DNA of 64,000 bases from Lunularia cruciata (lineage: Eukaryota > Streptophyta > Marchantiopsida > Lunulariales > Lunulariaceae), in contig OX419760.1 in assembly GCA_948567375.1 (NCBI GenBank), positions 16,492,001 to 16,556,000 on the forward strand. The letters run 5' to 3'. A program made the translations under genes and the position numbers. Below, piece by piece: positions 63,982 through 64,000 of this stretch (positions within the stretch are counted from its first letter, which is position 1; every line of letters begins with the position of its first letter). Under the pieces are notes generated by a model that was not told where the DNA came from, ran no database searches, and worked only from the letters and a program-made list of their open reading frames with translations.

Positions 63982-64000
63982 ATTATCATAATAGAATGTA

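Larger units (their letters stand above)
58476..64000 (-). mobile_element. Family 2 chromovirus 2A, nearly intact pol, 5' end beyond the window
   Basis: 3' LTR, polypurine tract, chromodomain, integrase, RNase H, RT, protease, gag and leader ORF are in order on the minus strand. It interrupts the gag at 57639-58475. The pol frame from 62563 to 59738 has only two stops and no shift. The 5' LTR is not reached. Confidence 0.93.

Noticed and set aside
1-64000. CRISPR arrays, bacterial operons, rRNA or tRNA genes
   Set aside because: No spaced identical repeats, no ribosome-binding organisation and no cloverleaf sequences were seen; all repeats are explained as LTRs or local duplications.

Overview
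This window looks like nuclear DNA from a large-genome land plant. It is AT-rich and made almost entirely of old, nested LTR retrotransposons of Ty3/Gypsy type. I recognise no host protein gene, rRNA or tRNA gene. The plant assignment rests on chromodomain-bearing Gypsy polyproteins, primer-binding sites (PBS) matching tRNA-Met and plant tRNA-Asp, long LTRs with TG...CA ends and TATA boxes, and heavy C-to-T decay of coding frames. I cannot name the species; a gymnosperm or similar giant genome is only a guess.

Four LTR families explain most of the sequence (names are mine). Family 1 has LTRs of about 690 bp beginning TGTAACACCC, a tRNA-Asp PBS, a DGG protease, an FIDD reverse transcriptase (RT) and no chromodomain, so it is a Tat/Athila-like non-chromovirus. 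Family 2 is a chromovirus with LTRs of about 570-744 bp (TGTAATACC...GTATTACA), a tRNA-Met-like PBS and 5-bp target-site duplications (TSDs). Family 4 is a second chromovirus with a LTR of about 448 bp rich in AGAAGCTTCT palindromes. Family 3 has LTRs of about 710-760 bp ending GTTGTCACA. It carries no visible pol in most copies; instead it has a gag-like ORF1 of about 480 residues followed by a long coiled-coil ORF2.

Layout: 1-2709 family 4 pol end and 3' LTR (+). 2960-4413 two family 2 LTR relics, one a solo LTR with perfect TSD. 5570-7514 family 3 remnant (+). 8818-12480 family 3 copy 3B (-). 13132-15100 divergent family 3 gag split by a family 1 solo LTR. 16000-17476 family 3 ORF2 and LTR (+). 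17477-23168 family 4 copy (-) interrupted by a family 1 solo LTR inside integrase and a family 2 solo LTR between gag and pol. 23169-28260 family 3 relatives. 28710-34759 a complete family 2 element (-) with TSD ACTAT, itself hit by a family 1 LTR. 35153-44516 more family 3 copies, including 3D with the intact 480-codon ORF1. 44517-52013 a family 1 element (+) inserted into family 3 copy 3I. 52302-52501 a 200-N gap. 52502-54461 family 3 copy 3E (+). 54462-55415 the other half of 3I (-). 55416-57346 a second family 1 3' half with LTR. 57347-58475 a 5' LTR of family 3 type with tRNA-Asp PBS and a gag. 58476-64000 a well-preserved family 2 element (-).

How the parts work together: families 1, 2 and 4 encode the gag, protease, RT, RNase H and integrase needed for autonomous copying. 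Family 3 appears to be a non-autonomous lineage that must borrow these; the 57347-58475 remnant (same LTR type, tRNA-Asp PBS, a Gypsy-like gag) is the best candidate for its helper. The most interesting candidate for an undescribed system is this family 3 ORF1/ORF2 pair, present in about a dozen copies or fragments in 64 kb. In two copies of opposite orientation an in-frame TGA sits just before the ORF2 ATG.
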